A stretch of 64,000 bases of DNA from Methylomonas fluvii (GTDB lineage: Bacteria > Pseudomonadota > Gammaproteobacteria > Methylococcales > Methylomonadaceae), in NCBI RefSeq assembly GCF_014850975.1, contig NZ_JACXST010000002.1:744001-808000 (forward strand), read 5' to 3'. Shown in pieces: positions 26,071 to 36,760 of the stretch (the first letter of the stretch is position 1; each line of letters begins with the position of its first letter). The translations under genes and the position numbers were made by a program. The notes beneath the pieces were generated by a model, which searched no databases, was not told the origin of the DNA, and saw only the letters and a list, made by a program, of their open reading frames with translations.

Positions 26071-26111
26071 AAACAAACTAAGCCAAACACGAACAAACAA
26101 AAAGCACCGCC

Positions 26112-26414
26112 ATGCAACTAACACCCAGAGAAAAAGACAAACTCCTCCTCTTCACTGCCGCCCTCCTCGCCGAGCGCCGCAAAGCCAGAGGCTTGAAACT
26201 CAACTACCCGGAAGCGGTGGCGTATATCTCCGCCGCCATCATGGAGGGCGCGCGCGACGGCCAGACCGTTGCCGAGTTGATGGCGTATGGCCGAACGCTA
26301 TTAAGCATCGACGATGTGATGGACGGCATCGCCGATATGTTGACCGAGGTACAGGTCGAGGCAACGTTTCCCGATGGCACTAAATTGGTAACGGTACATG
26401 AGCCCATCGTTTGA
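26112..26414 (+). CDS. ureA: Urease gamma subunit UreA
   Basis: The 100-residue structural gamma subunit of urease, which hydrolyses urea to ammonia and carbamate in the cytoplasm. The sequence [43 protein letters not shown] (split here for length) and [11 protein letters not shown] is textbook. The start lies 42 bases after R4; only a weak ribosome site is visible (AAAGCACCGCC). A 130-base spacer holding a degenerate GTGGGCAC repeat separates it from ureB, which is longer than usual. Confidence 0.97.
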   Translation: MQLTPREKDKLLLFTAALLAERRKARGLKLNYPEAVAYISAAIMEGARDGQTVAELMAYGRTLLSIDDVMDGIADMLTEVQVEATFPDGTKLVTVHEPIV

Positions 26415-26424
26415 TGTACCCGTG

Positions 26425-26520
26425 GGCACAAAAAGCCTGTGCCCAGCCTACGAAAATCCGCCAGAAAGCCCAGTAAACTCAACAGCTAGGGTGGACACGA
26501 TGGTTCGTGCCCATGCGGAA
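26425..26520. repeat. Degenerate GTGGGCAC/GTGCCCA repeats between ureA and ureB
   Basis: GTGGGCACAAAAAGCCTGTGCCC forms a hairpin, and GTGGACACGATGG with TTCGTGCCCATGCGG forms a second similar one. They belong to the same dispersed family as 19241-19311. Confidence 0.55.
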
Positions 26521-26543
26521 AAAAAATTTAAAAGGAGCCCCAC

Positions 26544-26863
26544 ATGATCCCCGGAGAAATCTTCCCCGCCGACGGCGACGGCGACATCGAACTCAACGCC
26601 GGCCGCGCCACGGTCAAAGTCCTGGTCGCCAATAGCGGCGACCGGCCGATTCAAGTCGGCTCGCATTACCATTTTTACGAAACCAACCCGGCCTTGCATT
26701 TCGACCGCAGCCTGGCCCTGGGTTATCGCTTGGACATCCCGGCCGGCACGGCAGTGCGCTTCGAGCCCGGCCAGCAGCGCGAGGTGCAGTTGGTGGCTTT
26801 CGCCGGCACCCGCAAGGTCTACGGCTTTAGAGGCGAAGTGATGGGCGCACTGGAGAAACACGC

Positions 26864-26867
<4 letters not shown>
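26544..26867 (+). CDS. ureB: Urease beta subunit UreB
   Basis: Structural beta subunit of 107 residues. Characteristic segments are [39 protein letters not shown] and the C-terminal [20 protein letters not shown] provides a strong ribosome site. The stop overlaps the ureC ATG by four bases, so beta and alpha subunits are co-translated in equal amounts. Confidence 0.97.
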
Positions 26868-28567
<1,700 letters not shown>

Positions 28568-28661
28568 GAAGGGTCAGGGTTTTCGGTAGAGCCATCCTTG
28601 GCCCTGCCGAAAACAAACTGTATGCAGCGGAAGTGATGGCGGCATTTGCCATCCGTTAAAA

Positions 28662-29231
28662 CTAGGAACCGGGGATATTGTTTTTGTGCGGTAGAACCGG
28701 TTCGTCCGTGGTGGTTGCGCCGGCTTCGAGTGGCTGAGCCATGGCATTGATGATTTCGGGTGGAGCACCGGATTGCTTTAGGCTTTCGCGTAGCTCGGCG
28801 CTCAATTCCGCGTTGGTCCGTTCGGATACCGGTTCTTCAGGCTGAACGGCCGGGGCGGACTCTTGATCTTTCAGAGTCTGTTCCAATTGAGCGACCTGCT
28901 CTTCCGGTAAGTGGTTGGCTCGCATCGACGCAATCAACTCGGCATTGGCTTCGCTACGCGCCGCCTCATCCTCGGGCGACAAGCTATTGGCGAGCGCCTG
29001 CCCTTGCTGCTCATGGGGGGGCAACCGAATTTCCTTAGAGATTGGGACGTTTGTCCGCGGAATATCGAGCTTTCTGTTCGCGCCGACCGCGATAACAGGC
29101 GCGGAAACTGAAGCGGTATTCGCCGGCAGCGCAGTTGGATGGTTATCGCCGCGACCGGAAAATTGCTGACCGGTAAAATATCCACTCGCAAAAACGCTAG
29201 CCACACCCAGTATTGAGACAAGTTTATTCAT
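28662..29231 (-). CDS. Membrane-anchored or periplasmic protein, unknown
   Basis: A 189-residue protein with an N-terminal hydrophobic segment (LVSILGVASVFASGYFTGQ) that works as a signal anchor. The remainder is hydrophilic, rich in Ala, Glu and Pro, with two similar helical motifs: EANAELIASMRANHLPEEQVAQ and NAELSAELRESLKQSGAPPEII, each shown in part. These look like repeated short helices followed by Pro-rich linkers. It has no recognised family. It reads against the urease operon and is paired with the small secreted gene at 29317. Confidence 0.6.
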   Translation of the reverse strand: MNKLVSILGVASVFASGYFTGQQFSGRGDNHPTALPANTASVSAPVIAVGANRKLDIPRTNVPISKEIRLPPHEQQGQALANSLSPEDEAARSEANAELIASMRANHLPEEQVAQLEQTLKDQESAPAVQPEEPVSERTNAELSAELRESLKQSGAPPEIINAMAQPLEAGATTTDEPVLPHKNNIPGS

Positions 29232-29316
29232 GATCTTGACCTAGGTTGAGTTGGTACAAAGCGGAATCCCGGCCGGATGAATCAGACCAAAGATTCCGCA
29301 TGATCGGCTGCAGCGA

Positions 29317-29673
29317 TTAATACTCGTACAGGTAGGATAAAGTACCCAAGTAGCGATAAGAGCCGGAGGTTGGGCAGGCAGCAGTGCCTGAGTCACCGTA
29401 CAAATAGTAGGTTTGATGGTTTTGCATCGCCAGTTTGGCCTGGCTCAAGGCGTTTTGATTATAGGTGACGAAATAATTGGTATAGGTCGGTAACACACTG
29501 TGCTCCGGTACGGTGTAGATATAGCCATATGTCGTACCGTTAACGTTATATTCGTAAACACCGGTGACATTCACCCAGCCGGCGGAACAAGTCGCCGCGT
29601 TGGCGGCACCGGCGCCAAACATTGAAGCAGCAATGACAGACAGCATTAGAAACAGATTTTTGATAGTTTTCAT
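29317..29673 (-). CDS. Small secreted Tyr-rich protein
   Basis: A 118-residue precursor with a clear signal peptide (LFLMLSVIAASMFGAGAANA, cleavage before ATC) and a mature part of about 95 residues unusually rich in Tyr, Thr and Asn. Two cysteines could form a disulfide. The ATG at 29673 is preceded by AAAGGTGAAGG; nine codons of upstream open frame have no start support. Function unknown. Like its neighbour, it interrupts the ureC-ureE linkage on the opposite strand. Confidence 0.65.
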   Translation of the reverse strand: MKTIKNLFLMLSVIAASMFGAGAANAATCSAGWVNVTGVYEYNVNGTTYGYIYTVPEHSVLPTYTNYFVTYNQNALSQAKLAMQNHQTYYLYGDSGTAACPTSGSYRYLGTLSYLYEY

Positions 29674-29936
29674 GACCTTCACCTTTTGTAAATTAAACAC
29701 GAGATTGGATGAGTTAACGCTGTACTTGCTTCTGGGGTAAAAAATTGGCCTACCTGAAAATTCAAGGGCAGCGTGTCCTTAGGCATTTACGCTGTGGTTT
29801 TACTGGCGGCGTAATTAGCGGGGACGGTGATAATTTAGGGAAACTGAAGGGTTTTCTCTGTTAACTTTCTGGCTGGAGAAGTGTGAGGTTTTTCACAGTT
29901 TTATGTGGATATAGCTTTGCTGGGTTTTGGGATTTT

Positions 29937-30260
29937 GTGTCGCTGTCGCGACGGGTTTGTTTGAAGTCGGGTCTCGGCCCGACGGCCGAGATACTTTCGC
30001 TACGAAAACCATCCGTGGTTTTCGCCCTGCGGGCCAGCCTATCGGCTGTTCAAATTCGTTCCAGACGAATTTGTGCGTGGCCAAAAGAAAGTATCCAAAG
30101 AAAAAGCCACCCGACATTCCGCCTTAATCCTGCGCTTCTCGCTTTTGGCGAGGGTTTTCGGAAGGGCCATCCCTGGCCCTCCGAAAACGAGCGGCATCCC
30201 TGCAGCTCCCCTGCGGGCTGATCTCGCCAAAAGCTGCGATGCTCGGGGCGGAATAACGGG
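29937..30260 (+). repeat. R element copy R5 with internal insertion
   Basis: Left boundary of cassette 3. Compared with R1 an extra segment of about 77 bases (29997-30073) is inserted in the pyrimidine arm of the tall hairpin. The insertion has its own hairpin AAATTCGT...ACGAATTT. Other stems are changed in pairs: GCTTTTGGCGAG/CTCGCCAAAAGC, ATTCCGCC/GGCGGAAT (closing stem), and AGGGCCA/TGGCCCT. Confidence 0.85.
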
Positions 30261-30385
30261 AATACTTCACACCAACGGTTATTGCGTGTAGCAAAGGTGA
30301 TTTGTCTGGGGTTGGAACGACAGCGTAAACTTAGCCTACGGGCTAAAATTCTTTAGTTTTATAGCGATATTTTTTTGGAGGTAAT

Positions 30386-31471
30386 ATGTCAGAATCCAGT
30401 AGTCTTGGCGGTGAACTCAAGCAGTGGTCTAAAGACCATTGGATTGCTATAGCAGGAATATTATCAGGCGTTATTGTAGGTATAACCATTCCAATTTGGC
30501 AAATATACTGGGTTGAAAGATCAAATTTGAGCATTGAAATTAACTCCATTAACCGGGAAATATCCAGTGACGCCGGGATAATTTTAAATGATCAGGCAGA
30601 ATTAAAATTACTAACACCTTATAGAGCTGGTAGCGATTCAAGAAATATAATTAGATTACTTGGAAAAAGAATTGGCGATGAATCAATAACAGCAAAAAAA
30701 GATAGATTATTGCCAGACGAACTAAAGGATTTATTATCGTACGCAAAAGCTGATTTAAATAGACTGCCGGAAAAAATTGAATCTTTTCGAAAGGAGATTC
30801 AAGGCATCGACTTAATAAGCCCTGAATCAATAACAATCAGAGAAATTAGTAGATTAAACAGACCGTTAGAGCAAGAGATTGAGGTTAATGTAGAAGAGTT
30901 TTACGAGAAGAAGAAAGCAATAGGCGAAAATAAAAATTACTTCTCCACAATAATTAATGGATTTCACGATGCATACACTCAAAAGCTTAAGGACGCAGAA
31001 AAACAATATGGCGAATTACAAGGAGGAATACCGTTAGCAGAGAGAAAAATTGAGTTACTTGCTGGAAATTTAGCCGAAAAAAATTCCTACTTTAAATTAT
31101 CTGCGATCTTACTTAACTCTGGTAGATCGACTACGTCTATTAAACGCCCAGCTTTACTAAGAGTTTACATTGGAGAAGGAAATTACGTCGATTTAAAACT
31201 GAAGCTAAAGGACTACGAAAAAACATCGGAAATCGCAGAACACGGCACCAAGATTGCAAACTTTGAATCAGATGAAATATCTCGCTTGCCGGAGGAAGAT
31301 CAAAAATTAATAAATACTTATTGGGGTCAAAGTGTTCAGGCACTTCTGTTTATGGAAGACATTTCCGGCACAGTTACTCAATCAAACCCTATAGCCTTTT
31401 CGGAGGGATTGTATGAAAAAATCATATATGACAGATTAAAAAATCAAGCATCGATAATAAAGCTCAAATAA
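30386..31471 (+). CDS. Cassette 3 membrane-anchored coiled-coil protein, unknown
   Basis: A 361-residue protein preceded by TTTGGAGG. Residues about 18-40 form one membrane segment (HWIAIAGILSGVIVGITIPIW), and most of the rest is charged helix with long coiled-coil stretches (residues about 80-230). A smaller mixed alpha/beta C-terminal domain contains LLRVYIGEGNYVDLKLKLKDY. The arrangement N-terminal anchor plus cytoplasmic or periplasmic coiled coil recalls the cassette 2 product, although the sequences differ. The gene is strongly AT-rich relative to ure genes, indicating foreign origin. A phage-defence or envelope role is possible, but nothing in the sequence proves it. Confidence 0.7.
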   Translation: MSESSSLGGELKQWSKDHWIAIAGILSGVIVGITIPIWQIYWVERSNLSIEINSINREISSDAGIILNDQAELKLLTPYRAGSDSRNIIRLLGKRIGDESITAKKDRLLPDELKDLLSYAKADLNRLPEKIESFRKEIQGIDLISPESITIREISRLNRPLEQEIEVNVEEFYEKKKAIGENKNYFSTIINGFHDAYTQKLKDAEKQYGELQGGIPLAERKIELLAGNLAEKNSYFKLSAILLNSGRSTTSIKRPALLRVYIGEGNYVDLKLKLKDYEKTSEIAEHGTKIANFESDEISRLPEEDQKLINTYWGQSVQALLFMEDISGTVTQSNPIAFSEGLYEKIIYDRLKNQASIIKLK

Positions 31472-31516
31472 TTCCCCATGCTATGAGTGGAAAGTTTCGG
31501 TTAAACACGGAGCCCG

Positions 31517-31680
31517 CGTAGGTTCGATTAGCGTAGCGTAATCGGACGAATGTAATATTTCAGGAAACACGTATGACCAATTTTTGATAGGTATTCATTT
31601 GCAGGGAAGATTGGTTAGGTAACTCTTTTAATTGAAAGCAGTTGCGGAACATACGTCCGATTACGCTAATCGGACCTACT
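31517..31680. repeat. Pair of inverted GTAGGTTCGATTAGCG repeats
   Basis: 31517-31548 contains GTAGGTTCGATTAGCG...GTAATCGGACG. The reverse-oriented relative CGTCCGATTACGC...CGGACCTAC occupies 31654-31680. No gene lies between or around them in this 270-base stretch. Confidence 0.6.
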
Positions 31681-31742
31681 GAGTTTTCCTTCATGGACAC
31701 AAGAAACGTCCACGTTAGTTTTTGGATTGTCATTTAAATTTT

Positions 31743-32006
31743 GGGAGGGTTTTCTCCCGTTATTCCGCCCCGAGCATCGCAGCTTTTGGCGAGATCAGCC
31801 CGTAGGGGAGCGGCAGGGATGCCGCTCGTTTTCGGAGGGGCAGGAAGCCCCTTCCGAAAACCCTCGGCAAAAGCGAGACGCGCAGGAGTAAGGCGGAATT
31901 CCGGGTGGCCTTTCTTTTGGTGACTTTTCTTTGGCCAAACAAAGAAAAGTCACTCGGCTGTCGGGCCGAGACCCGACGTCCAAATAACCCGTCGCGGCAA
32001 CGACAC
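31743..32006 (-). repeat. R element copy R6 (reverse)
   Basis: Right boundary of cassette 3. On the minus strand the tall hairpin is TGACTTTTCTTTG/CAAAGAAAAGTCA, the permuted form also seen in R2. The closing stem ATTCCGCC/GGCGGAAT and the hairpin GAGCGGCA/TGCCGCTC match R5. The inner end carries GGGAGAAAACCCTCCC, the additional hairpin also present after R7. Confidence 0.85.
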
Positions 32007-32109
32007 TTTATTAAACGAAAGCTAGAGCTTTCGAGACATCGTTCCCAAGCTGGAGCTTGGGAACCAGCCTGAAACAAAACCAAAAGACATCAAATAATCT
32101 AAAAGCCGA

Positions 32110-32143
32110 CGTGTTGGGTTACGCTTCGCTAACCCAACCTACA
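32110..32143. repeat. Short dispersed inverted repeat, reverse copy of 18535
   Basis: CGTGTTGGGTTACGC and TAACCCAACCTACA form a stem. It ends 11 bases before the ureE start, so ureE transcripts begin with or pass through it. Confidence 0.7.
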
Positions 32144-32154
32144 CAAAATACAAA

Positions 32155-32586
32155 ATGCTAAAACTCACTGAAACCAGCACAACCGAAGAAACCCCCGACG
32201 ACACCCTCACCCTCCCCTTCGAGGCGCGGCAAAAATCCCGACAACCGGCCACCACGCAGGGCGGCATCCAAGTCGGCGTATTTTTACCCAGGGGCCAAAC
32301 CCTGAGACATGGCGCAATTCTCACCAACGGCCAAGGCTTCAAAGTGCGCATCGACGCGGCACCGGAATCCTTGTCCGTGGTGAAATGCAGTGATCCACTG
32401 TTGTTCGCCCGTGCCTGCTACCACCTGGGCAACCGACATATTGCCCTACAAATCCTCCCGGACGAACTGCGCTATCTGGCCGATCATGTGCTGGACCAAA
32501 TGCTGGTGGGCTTAGGGTTGACGGTTGAACATCACACCCTGCCCTTCGAACCGGAAAGCGGCGCGTATCATAGCCATGGTCACTGA
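32155..32586 (+). CDS. ureE: Urease accessory nickel metallochaperone UreE
   Basis: Delivers nickel to the urease activation complex in the cytoplasm. The 143-residue protein shows [12 protein letters not shown] near the start, [13 protein letters not shown], the central [13 protein letters not shown] block with the conserved metal-binding histidine, and a C-terminal AYHSHGH, a short His tail. No Shine-Dalgarno is visible because the upstream 45 bases are a dispersed repeat. The 3' end overlaps ureF. Secure assignment. Confidence 0.95.
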   Translation: MLKLTETSTTEETPDDTLTLPFEARQKSRQPATTQGGIQVGVFLPRGQTLRHGAILTNGQGFKVRIDAAPESLSVVKCSDPLLFARACYHLGNRHIALQILPDELRYLADHVLDQMLVGLGLTVEHHTLPFEPESGAYHSHGH

Positions 32587-33250
32587 TTTATCGCTGTTAA
32601 GGCTGTTGCAATTGGTCAGCCCCGGCCTGCCGATTGGCATGTACAGTTATTCGCAAGGGCTGGAGAGGGCGGTAGACGACGGTTGGATTACCGATGCCGA
32701 ACAAACCGCCGACTGGCTGCGCGGCTTGCTGCAAAACGGTTTAGGCTTGGTCGATGCGCCGATTCTGGCCCGGCTTTACGAGGCCTGGCGCGCGAACGAT
32801 ATGGCTGCGGTAGACCATTGGAGCCAAACCCTGACAGCCTGCCGGGAAACAGCGGAACTGCGCTCAGAGGATAAACAAACCGGCCAGGCATTGGCGCGCT
32901 TGCTGGTAAATCTGGAATTATCGGAGGCCGAGGCTTGGCAAAAACGGCAAGATGCCACACTGGCCACCTTATTTGCCCTGGCCGCTGCCCGCTGGCAAAT
33001 TGGTAAAACCGACGCCGTCACCGGTTATTTGTGGGGCTGGCTGGAAAATCAGGTGTTGTGCGCGGTGAAATTGGTCCCGTTGGGGCAAGTGGCCGGGCAA
33101 CGGCTATTAAAAAATCTGGCCGGCGAATTGCCGGCTTTGGTTGATCGGGCTTTGCGAATGACGGACGATGACATCGGCGGCAGTTGTTTCGGCTTGGCAC
33201 TGGCCAGCAGCCGGCATGAGATGCAGTATTCGCGGCTGTTCCGATCCTGA
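32576..33250 (+). CDS. ureF: Urease accessory protein UreF
   Basis: UreF binds UreD and recruits UreG, acting as a fidelity checkpoint for urease activation. The 224-residue protein starts at ATG 32576, inside the end of ureE, with [24 protein letters not shown] as the family N-terminal hallmark (split: [18 protein letters not shown]). Further helices include DYL-free [22 protein letters not shown]. An open frame upstream to 32525 has no start support. An 80-base gap with no recognisable element separates it from ureG. Confidence 0.93.
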   Translation: MVTDLSLLRLLQLVSPGLPIGMYSYSQGLERAVDDGWITDAEQTADWLRGLLQNGLGLVDAPILARLYEAWRANDMAAVDHWSQTLTACRETAELRSEDKQTGQALARLLVNLELSEAEAWQKRQDATLATLFALAAARWQIGKTDAVTGYLWGWLENQVLCAVKLVPLGQVAGQRLLKNLAGELPALVDRALRMTDDDIGGSCFGLALASSRHEMQYSRLFRS

Positions 33251-33343
33251 GATAACGATAACCTGGCCTCGACGCAGCGCAAGCAGCGCGAGGTTTGAGC
33301 AACCTTCCCCCCGGATGGCATCCGGGCTACCTTGGATGAAAAC

Positions 33344-33961
33344 ATGAGCGACAAACAAGTATTACGAGTAGGCATCGGCGGCCCGGTCGGCTCCGGCAAA
33401 ACCGCGTTAGTAGATGCCTTGTGCAAGAAAATGCGCGACGATTACGAAATCGGCGTGGTCACCAACGATATTTACACCCGCGAGGATCAGCAGTTTTTGA
33501 TCCGCAGCCAGGCGCTGCCGGAAGAGCGCATCCTGGGCGTGGAAACCGGCGGTTGTCCGCATACCGCCATCCGCGAGGATGCCTCGATGAATCTGGCCGC
33601 GGTTGACGATTTGATCGAACGCTGGCCTGAGCTGGATTTCGTGATGGTGGAAAGCGGCGGCGACAACCTCAGTGCCACTTTCAGTCCGGAATTGGCTGAC
33701 CTGACCATCTACGTCATCGACGTATCCGCCGGTGACAAGATTCCGCGCAAAGGCGGCCCCGGCATCACCCGTTCGGATTTGCTGGTGATCAATAAAATTG
33801 ATTTGGCGCCTTACGTCGGCGCTTCGCTGGAGGTGATGGACCGCGACGCGAAGAAAATGCGCGGCGAGCGGCCGTTTGTGTTTACCAACATCAAAACCGG
33901 TAATGGTTTGGAGGCGGTCGCGGATTTTATTGTCAAGCAAGGCATGTTGCGTGTGCATTGA
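33344..33961 (+). CDS. ureG: Urease accessory GTPase UreG
   Basis: SIMIBI-class GTPase that couples GTP hydrolysis to nickel insertion. The 205-residue protein has Walker [16 protein letters not shown], the metal-binding CPH motif ([15 protein letters not shown]), the [11 protein letters not shown]alker B region and the guanine-specificity motif [11 protein letters not shown]. The ATG at 33344 starts the normal protein; an upstream TTG at 33332 is in frame. It is the last gene of the urease unit. Confidence 0.97.
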   Translation: MSDKQVLRVGIGGPVGSGKTALVDALCKKMRDDYEIGVVTNDIYTREDQQFLIRSQALPEERILGVETGGCPHTAIREDASMNLAAVDDLIERWPELDFVMVESGGDNLSATFSPELADLTIYVIDVSAGDKIPRKGGPGITRSDLLVINKIDLAPYVGASLEVMDRDAKKMRGERPFVFTNIKTGNGLEAVADFIVKQGMLRVH

Positions 33962-34052
33962 TAGCGTTGGTCGGCGTTCAAGTTTCCAGTGACAGGCATT
34001 CCCTTAAACCCAAACTCGTTTGAAATCCTAAAGCATATTTTGAACGGCAACA

Positions 34053-34163
34053 TAAACCCGGCCTTTAAATACCGTTCGTCCTGAAATTCGAAGGAAGCGC
34101 CACATCAGGCTTCGACAGGCTCAGCCCGAACGGTGTACCTGCGTTAAATAAGGCCGGGTTTAT
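34053..34163. repeat. MITE-like element with TAAACCCGGCC terminal inverted repeats
   Basis: TAAACCCGGCCTT at the left is matched by AAGGCCGGGTTTA at the right. Inside, ACCGTTCG pairs with CGAACGGT and CTTCGACAGGCTCAGCCCG lies near the right arm. A degenerate relative lies at 56456-56575. It has no coding capacity, and sits between ureG and the peroxidase gene. Confidence 0.7.
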
Positions 34164-34311
34164 AATCTCCCGCCCACGCGGGAGTGACGATTGTTGATAA
34201 CGGGCGAGTGATGCGTACCGCCCCAAAATGTATTGAGCATCTGCAACGCCCGCCCCCGTTTGACTTTTAGCCAGTGCTGGTAAGCTGAATGTCAAACAAT
34301 CAGGAGGAACA

Positions 34312-34857
34312 ATGATGAAAACCGCGTTTTTAATTGCCAGCTTGTTGGCTTCTTCTATGTCTGTCGCGGCTGCGGATCAGTGCTCTACGTTGCTGAATTA
34401 CAAAATGACCAAACTCCGTTCCAGCGAGCAAATCGATTTTTGCCAGTCGTTTCAAGGCAAGGTCATTCTGGCCGTCAATACCGCCAGTAACTGCGGCTAC
34501 ACCCCTCAATTCAAGGGCCTAGAAGCCTTATATCAAAAATATAAGGATCAGGGTTTGGTGGTAGTTGGCTTTCCGTCCAATGATTTTAATCAGGAGTTCG
34601 CCGAAGCGGAAAAAACTGCCAACGTCTGTTATATCAACTACGGCGTCACGTTCCCCATGCTGGAAAAAAGCCAGGTGAAAGGCGCGGCAGCGAACGGTTT
34701 CTTCCAAAAATTGATTAAAGCCACCGGTCAGGCGCCGGCATGGAATTTTCACAAATATTTGATTGATCATAGCGGCAACAGCGTGGCGGCCTTCCCCAGC
34801 GATGTGACGCCGGAACAGCTGGATTCTAAGATCAGCGCCTTGTTATCAGCTAAATAG
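34312..34857 (+). CDS. Exported glutathione-peroxidase-family protein
   Basis: A 181-residue thiol peroxidase of the glutathione peroxidase family. Residues 1-21 are a signal peptide (ASLLASSMSVAAA), so it acts in the periplasm, which is less common than the cytoplasmic forms. The catalytic segment NTASNCGYTPQF contains the peroxidatic cysteine, and GFPSNDFNQEF plus WNFHKYLID supply the Gln/Trp/Asn tetrad positions. The family usually reduces hydroperoxides with thioredoxin in bacteria. AGGAGGAACAATG is a strong start. A terminator follows. Confidence 0.9.
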   Translation: MMKTAFLIASLLASSMSVAAADQCSTLLNYKMTKLRSSEQIDFCQSFQGKVILAVNTASNCGYTPQFKGLEALYQKYKDQGLVVVGFPSNDFNQEFAEAEKTANVCYINYGVTFPMLEKSQVKGAAANGFFQKLIKATGQAPAWNFHKYLIDHSGNSVAAFPSDVTPEQLDSKISALLSAK

Positions 34858-34877
34858 TGTTGTAAACCTCAGCTCTC

Positions 34878-34905
34878 GCCGGCGGCACGCCGGCATTTTT
34901 TATCA
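34878..34905 (+). terminator. Intrinsic terminator after the peroxidase gene
   Basis: GCCGGCG, loop GCA, CGCCGGC, then ATTTTTTAT. It lies just before the cryptochrome start. Confidence 0.8.
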
Positions 34906-34918
34906 GGACGAGACGGCA

Positions 34919-36277
34919 ATGCGCAGAATAGGGCTTTACTGGTTTGGTAATGATTTGCGGGTGCATGACAACCCCAACCTTCAACAAGCCAGCGCGGTCG
35001 TGGATCAGTTGCTTTGCGTCTATTGTCTGGACCCAGCCTGGTTGGCGCCCAACCCATACGGGATGGCTAATTTGTCGGCGCAGCGTTGGCGGTTTTTGAA
35101 AGAAGCCTTACAGGATCTGGATAGAAATCTTCAGCAAGTCGGACAACATCTGCTGGTTTGTTACGAAATACCGCTTGCGGCCATCGGTGGGCTAGTCGCC
35201 AAGCATGGCGTATCGGTGATTTATCGCAGCCGCCATGCTGGTTTTCAGGAGCGGCAACAATGGCTGGCGCTGCAAAAGCATTTGCCGGGCTTGCGTTTTG
35301 TCGAATCCGACACGCAAACCCTGTTCAATCTGCACGAATTGCCTTTTACCCAATTACCGAAGTCCTTCACGCCATTCAAGGATAACGTCGAGCAGTTGCG
35401 GGTCGATCATCCTTTGCTGCCGCCCGATGCGCTGCCCCCCAGCCCTGAACCCAAATCGGATTGGTTATTGAATTTTCCGGTGTATTTGCCGGCCATTTCC
35501 GCACTCGATGCGGAGTTGGCGTTTCATGGCGGCGAGACTGCCGGTAAAAAACAGCTTAAAGCGTATTTCCGCAGCAGTTACCCCAGCCGTTATAAAGACC
35601 TGCGTAACAAACTGGACGGTTGGGAAAACTCAACCAAGTTTTCGCCTTGGCTGGCTCACGGCAATCTGTCGGTACGAAAAATCTATTCCAGTTTACGCCG
35701 CTACGAAGCAGAGAATGGCGCCAATGAATCCACCTATTGGCTGTATTTTGAATTGCTCTGGCGGGAGTATTTTCAATGGTATGCCCACCAGCACGGCAAG
35801 CGACTGTTTGGGTTTCGAGGCATTAAAGCACGCAAACCTTTAACCTGCTTTTATCCGGAACGCTTTCAAAAATGGTGTCACGGTTACACGCCCTATCCAT
35901 TAGTAAACGCTTGCATGAAGCAACTGAACGCCACAGGTTATATGTCCAATCGCGGCCGGCAAATCGTCGCCAGCTGTTTGGTCAACGAACTGGCGGTGGA
36001 TTGGCGCTTCGGCGCAGCTTATTTTGAACAACAGTTGCTGGACTACGATGTGGCCAGCAATTGGGGGAATTGGCAATATCTAGCCGGGGTGGGCGCTGAT
36101 CCGCGCGGCCAGCGGCATTTTGATCTGGAAAAACAAACCCGGCTGTATGATCCGGACGGCAAGTTTATCCGCAAGTGGCAGGCTGAAATCCGCAATTTGC
36201 CATTGGATTCGGTTGATGCGGCCGATTGGCCGGTGGACCCAACGGCCGCGAAATTGGCATCCATATTATCGGCTTAG
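34919..36277 (+). CDS. Cryptochrome-DASH / photolyase
   Basis: A 452-residue flavoprotein. The N-terminal alpha/beta domain starts with IGLYWFGNDLRVHDNP, typical of the DASH class. The FAD-binding helical domain includes TKFSPWLAHGNLSVRKIY, LLWREYFQWYAHQHG, TGYMSNRGRQIVASCLVNE and the WRFGAAYFEQQLLDYDVASNWGNW segment (shown in parts). DASH proteins bind FAD and a folate and repair cyclobutane dimers, preferentially in single-stranded DNA, or act as blue-light receptors. Bases CAGGACGAGACGGC precede the ATG. No neighbour suggests an operon. Confidence 0.92.
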   Translation: MRRIGLYWFGNDLRVHDNPNLQQASAVVDQLLCVYCLDPAWLAPNPYGMANLSAQRWRFLKEALQDLDRNLQQVGQHLLVCYEIPLAAIGGLVAKHGVSVIYRSRHAGFQERQQWLALQKHLPGLRFVESDTQTLFNLHELPFTQLPKSFTPFKDNVEQLRVDHPLLPPDALPPSPEPKSDWLLNFPVYLPAISALDAELAFHGGETAGKKQLKAYFRSSYPSRYKDLRNKLDGWENSTKFSPWLAHGNLSVRKIYSSLRRYEAENGANESTYWLYFELLWREYFQWYAHQHGKRLFGFRGIKARKPLTCFYPERFQKWCHGYTPYPLVNACMKQLNATGYMSNRGRQIVASCLVNELAVDWRFGAAYFEQQLLDYDVASNWGNWQYLAGVGADPRGQRHFDLEKQTRLYDPDGKFIRKWQAEIRNLPLDSVDAADWPVDPTAAKLASILSA

Positions 36278-36311
36278 GCTAACAATTAAACGCCGCAGTT
36301 TACTGAAGACC

Positions 36312-36722
36312 CTAACGGCCTGTGCCAAAACTTTTCGCGCAGGATTTGCACCCCAAATAAAATTCCGCCCCATCATTTTGGGTGACGGAAATATTACCGC
36401 CGGCGCGGATCTTCCATTGACTGGGGCGTCCGTGAAAATTAGCAGTTCCTTTCACATAACAAGGTAGATAGAGATAGCCCTCCAGATATTCCTCCGAAGT
36501 TATCGGTCTGGCTTTGCGCAAAACGCTTTTGGCTTGCGGTGTGGAAAGTTTAAAGTCCTCGCAGAACGCCCCAGGCTGATCGGAACCTGCCATCGCCACC
36601 CTCACCTGCGTAAACCCATCAATCGCAAAGGCATTTAACGGGCACATGGCCGCGTAAAACCAAAAAGCGGTGTGTACCATGCTTGCCAAAACCGAGTGCA
36701 TCACATTTACCACTTTACCCAT
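36312..36722 (-). CDS. Small exported protein, unknown
   Basis: A 136-residue precursor. The N-terminal 35 residues are hydrophobic (VLASMVHTAFWFYAAMCPLNAFA), likely a signal peptide, and four cysteines follow (FCEDF, LPCYV, LGCKSC). The pattern suggests a disulfide-bonded periplasmic protein. No family recognised. It lies beside the YeeE/YedE pair on the same strand, 38 bases after them, and may be in the same transcript. An alternative start is the ATG at 36701. Confidence 0.6.
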   Translation of the reverse strand: MGKVVNVMHSVLASMVHTAFWFYAAMCPLNAFAIDGFTQVRVAMAGSDQPGAFCEDFKLSTPQAKSVLRKARPITSEEYLEGYLYLPCYVKGTANFHGRPSQWKIRAGGNISVTQNDGAEFYLGCKSCAKSFGTGR

Positions 36723-36760
36723 TCGCTAGCGTCTTATACCCCCATCAGACCGCCACTTAC

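Larger units (their letters stand above)
29937..32006. mobile_element. Cassette 3: R5 - coiled-coil gene - R6, between ureC and ureE
   Basis: Inverted R copies enclose one AT-rich gene in the operon direction, plus a pair of short repeats. The unit separates ureABC from ureEFG. As in cassettes 1 and 2 no recombinase gene is present. Confidence 0.6.
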
